Shown here one piece after another: positions 42,862 to 44,601 of a stretch of DNA of 44,601 bases. Below the pieces are notes generated by a model. That model saw only the letters and a list, made by a program, of their open reading frames with translations, was not told where the DNA came from and ran no database searches. A program made the position numbers and the translations under genes. Source of the DNA: Fragilaria crotonensis (lineage: Eukaryota > Bacillariophyta > Fragilariophyceae > Fragilariales > Fragilariaceae); assembly GCA_022925895.1 (NCBI GenBank), contig JAKSYS010000520.1, positions 1 through 44,601 of the forward strand, written 5' to 3'. Every line of letters starts with the position of its first letter. Position 1 is the stretch's first letter.

Positions 42862-43198
42862 TCACCCTACGGATCCCTACCGACTTGACACCCGTTTGTC
42901 CCCGACAGACAGCACATTGGACCCAATCCACCATGTGCCCTTCCTGCAGCACTCCTCTGAGCTTGACTCAAGGACTAACCCTCATGCCGCCCTTCTATAT
43001 TACCCTGATGCAACTTTGCAGGATAATGTTAATGGGCGGTCACCATGCGCAATCTACCTGTATGCGTTGACGTTAGCATCACCGCTGCATCCTTCTGCCT
43101 CCGATACATCCAATCGGACGCCGCGACCAAGAAATGTATCCGTGACCTCACTACGGACCACCTACGTCATTTCTTCCGCGAACTTCACCCCGTCCTAA
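42851..43198 (+). pseudogene. Start of the unrecognised coding region of element 2
   Basis: ATG at 42851 (MSSDHPTDPYRLDTRLSP) stands where element 1 has MSQNP at 29927, after a matched approach (GITNFVEAMSS versus GITNLIKTMSQ). Beyond about 43040 a second frame reads better as protein (ITAASFCLRYIQSDAATKK, then DLTTDHLRHFFRELHPVL), pointing to an indel near 43035 and another near 43215 leading into the next frame. Confidence 0.45.
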
Positions 43199-44601
43199 CT
43201 GTGGATCATACAATATACTGACAATGATGACAGCATTGAGTACATCCAATGTATGCAACACACTTTGAACAGGACAACCAACTTAGTTATGGACAATTTA
43301 CCTGCTGAATTGCTCCAAACTAACTTCCCAGATGGCACCCCTGCCTCTTATCTGAGTCTCCTGACTGATCATGAGCCAGACACCCCAGGCCATGAATGTG
43401 CCCTTGCCATTCTCTATGCCTTCAAGACACTGCATCTTGTTCACTTTCTGACCTACCCCTCAAGTCAAGATTCCACTTTCAAGTTCATGCCACATGACCT
43501 CTCTGATATCATCCGGAATGTGCCATCCTTTGCGACAGCACTGCGTTTATTTCCCAACCGAAGTAATTTCAGAGACGTCCCTGCATTCATTCACACTTTC
43601 TTCCAAGACCAGCAAGTTGCTTCCAACCCCTTCGACAAGCGACAAGACAGCCAACGCTCATCCTACAATGAGCATCCTACCAACTTTGGCTCAACCTCAC
43701 TATTTGCCTTCACTTATTCTCCGCTTGTGAACGGCTTTGGTGACCCATCTCCCGAAATTCCACCTAGAAGCTCTCAAGCTGCTAGGTCCCTCATCTCAGC
43801 TGCCCTCCAACACCATGCATCTCTCTCTACCAAGGTCACCAATGGTGATGACCCAGATTTGCAACCCACCAACATCATTCTTGGAGCCCTACCCCCAGCT
43901 GACATGATCTTCAACTACCATTGCTCTGCCTTCCCAATGGCTACTCTACCTACAACTGAGCAGCTCCATGGCAACACTACCTATGCAATGAACCCTGCTA
44001 CCACCCTAGCAGTGAACTTCGTGATTTGTCGAGATATTTCTCCAAATTACCTCCAAGAGATCGATATCCCCGCTGGAAACCATCAATATTCCTCGGACAA
44101 GTCCCATTTCATCCCGATCTCTACCAACACCTACAACTACTCGATCGACTTTCTACCAGATCATGAGTATCTACTCTTCCGTGTTGTCAAGACTCTTGAT
44201 GTTATCGATCCCCAACGTGTGTTGCAGACCCCAGAACCATCCAATGTTCTCATCTTCCAGGTACACACTCAGAGAACCCATCCTACACCTGGATCTCAAG
44301 TTGAACTGCCTATTCCAAAGGAAGGCACACACCTTCCCTATCATCTATGATTCTGGCAATCTGCCCATCATTTTGATCACAGAAATGGCAATGTTGAACC
44401 CTACACTTCAACCACAGTTCAAGCCCTTTTTCAGACTCAAGCTTGCATTCCTATGACTGCAAACTATGAAGCAAATCAATGGGCATGTCCTAACAATCCC
44501 AGTCAACTTTGGCGCCAGTCAAACCCTGTCCACCATGTTGTTGATGATCCTCACACTGTTCCCTTGATCTTGCTATCAGACTTATCAAGTTATCACCACG
44601 A
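43199..44601 (+). CDS. Long unrecognised frame of element 2, one in-frame stop, runs off window
   Basis: The frame opens after TAA at 43196 and has its first ATG at 43253; 365 residues lead to a TGA at 44348, then the same frame stays open for 83 more codons to the window end. It includes NLPAELLQTNFPDGTP, LAILYAFKTLHLVHFLTYP, FATALRLFPNRSNFRDVPAF, ADMIFNYHCSAFPMATLP and HEYLLFRVVKTLDVIDPQ. It is balanced in composition, with regular hydrophobic spacing, and looks like a real folded protein, but I see no Gag knuckle, protease, integrase or reverse transcriptase motif. It may be an unusual Gag or a captured gene. Confidence 0.55.

Larger units (their letters stand above)
39588..44601 (+). mobile_element. 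Second LTR retrotransposon of the same family, truncated by window end
   Basis: It begins with an 879-bp LTR (TGTTAAACATTCC... to AACCATATCA) related to but clearly diverged from the first element's LTRs. The same primer-binding-site candidate, leader hairpin and leader ORF follow. After the MSS start at 42851 the coding differs from element 1. The 3' LTR lies beyond the window, so completeness and pol content are unknown. Confidence 0.8.

Overview
The window looks like nuclear DNA of a diatom or close stramenopile relative. Three nucleus-encoded plastid proteins (ClpP, KAS II, KAS III) begin with a signal peptide followed by an ASAFAP-like phenylalanine motif, the bipartite presequence of complex red plastids. 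Introns are few and short with GT-AG borders. The gag-bearing LTR elements resemble the Ty1/copia-type (CoDi) elements of diatoms. Species cannot be fixed from sequence alone.

Layout. 0-2 kb: an uncharacterised basic ORF facing a C-terminal fragment of a PIF/Harbinger transposase. 2.2-3.0 kb: a gene with a bZIP-like basic region (minus). 5.5-6.8 kb: a badly decayed DDE transposase related to the better copy at 17.6-20.3 kb. 7.3-16.4 kb: a compact gene block holding a LYR-motif protein, a DsbA-like thioredoxin-fold protein, plastid ClpP (minus, two exons), a 1196-residue Armadillo-repeat protein and a glutathione S-transferase. 17.2-20.3 kb: a DDE transposon with a small companion ORF. 20.3-23.9 kb: gene-poor, with a 31-bp inverted repeat pair. 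23.9-26.4 kb: a TauE/SafE-type membrane transporter converging on a small secreted protein. 26.9-32.9 kb: a complete LTR retrotransposon with a 5-bp target duplication, coding for gag but no visible pol. 35.0-39.4 kb: KAS II (three exons, minus) and KAS III (plus) head to head. 39.6-44.6 kb: a second, related LTR element cut by the window edge, with an unrecognised long reading frame where the first element has gag.

How the genes fit together. KAS III starts type II fatty-acid synthesis in the plastid and KAS II elongates the chains, so the divergent pair is a functional cluster; ClpP is housekeeping proteolysis in the same organelle. Most of the rest is mobile DNA.

Most noteworthy: (1) the LTR family has a conserved leader ORF and a conserved 36-nt hairpin between primer-binding site and gag, and its two members share LTR and leader but carry different downstream coding; (2) reading frames in KAS III, the DDE transposase and both LTR elements are broken almost only by one- or two-base losses in homopolymers, while the ARM, TauE, KAS II and ClpP genes are intact. 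This suggests either consensus errors in poorly polished stretches or a real slippage bias, so 'pseudogene' labels there are provisional.
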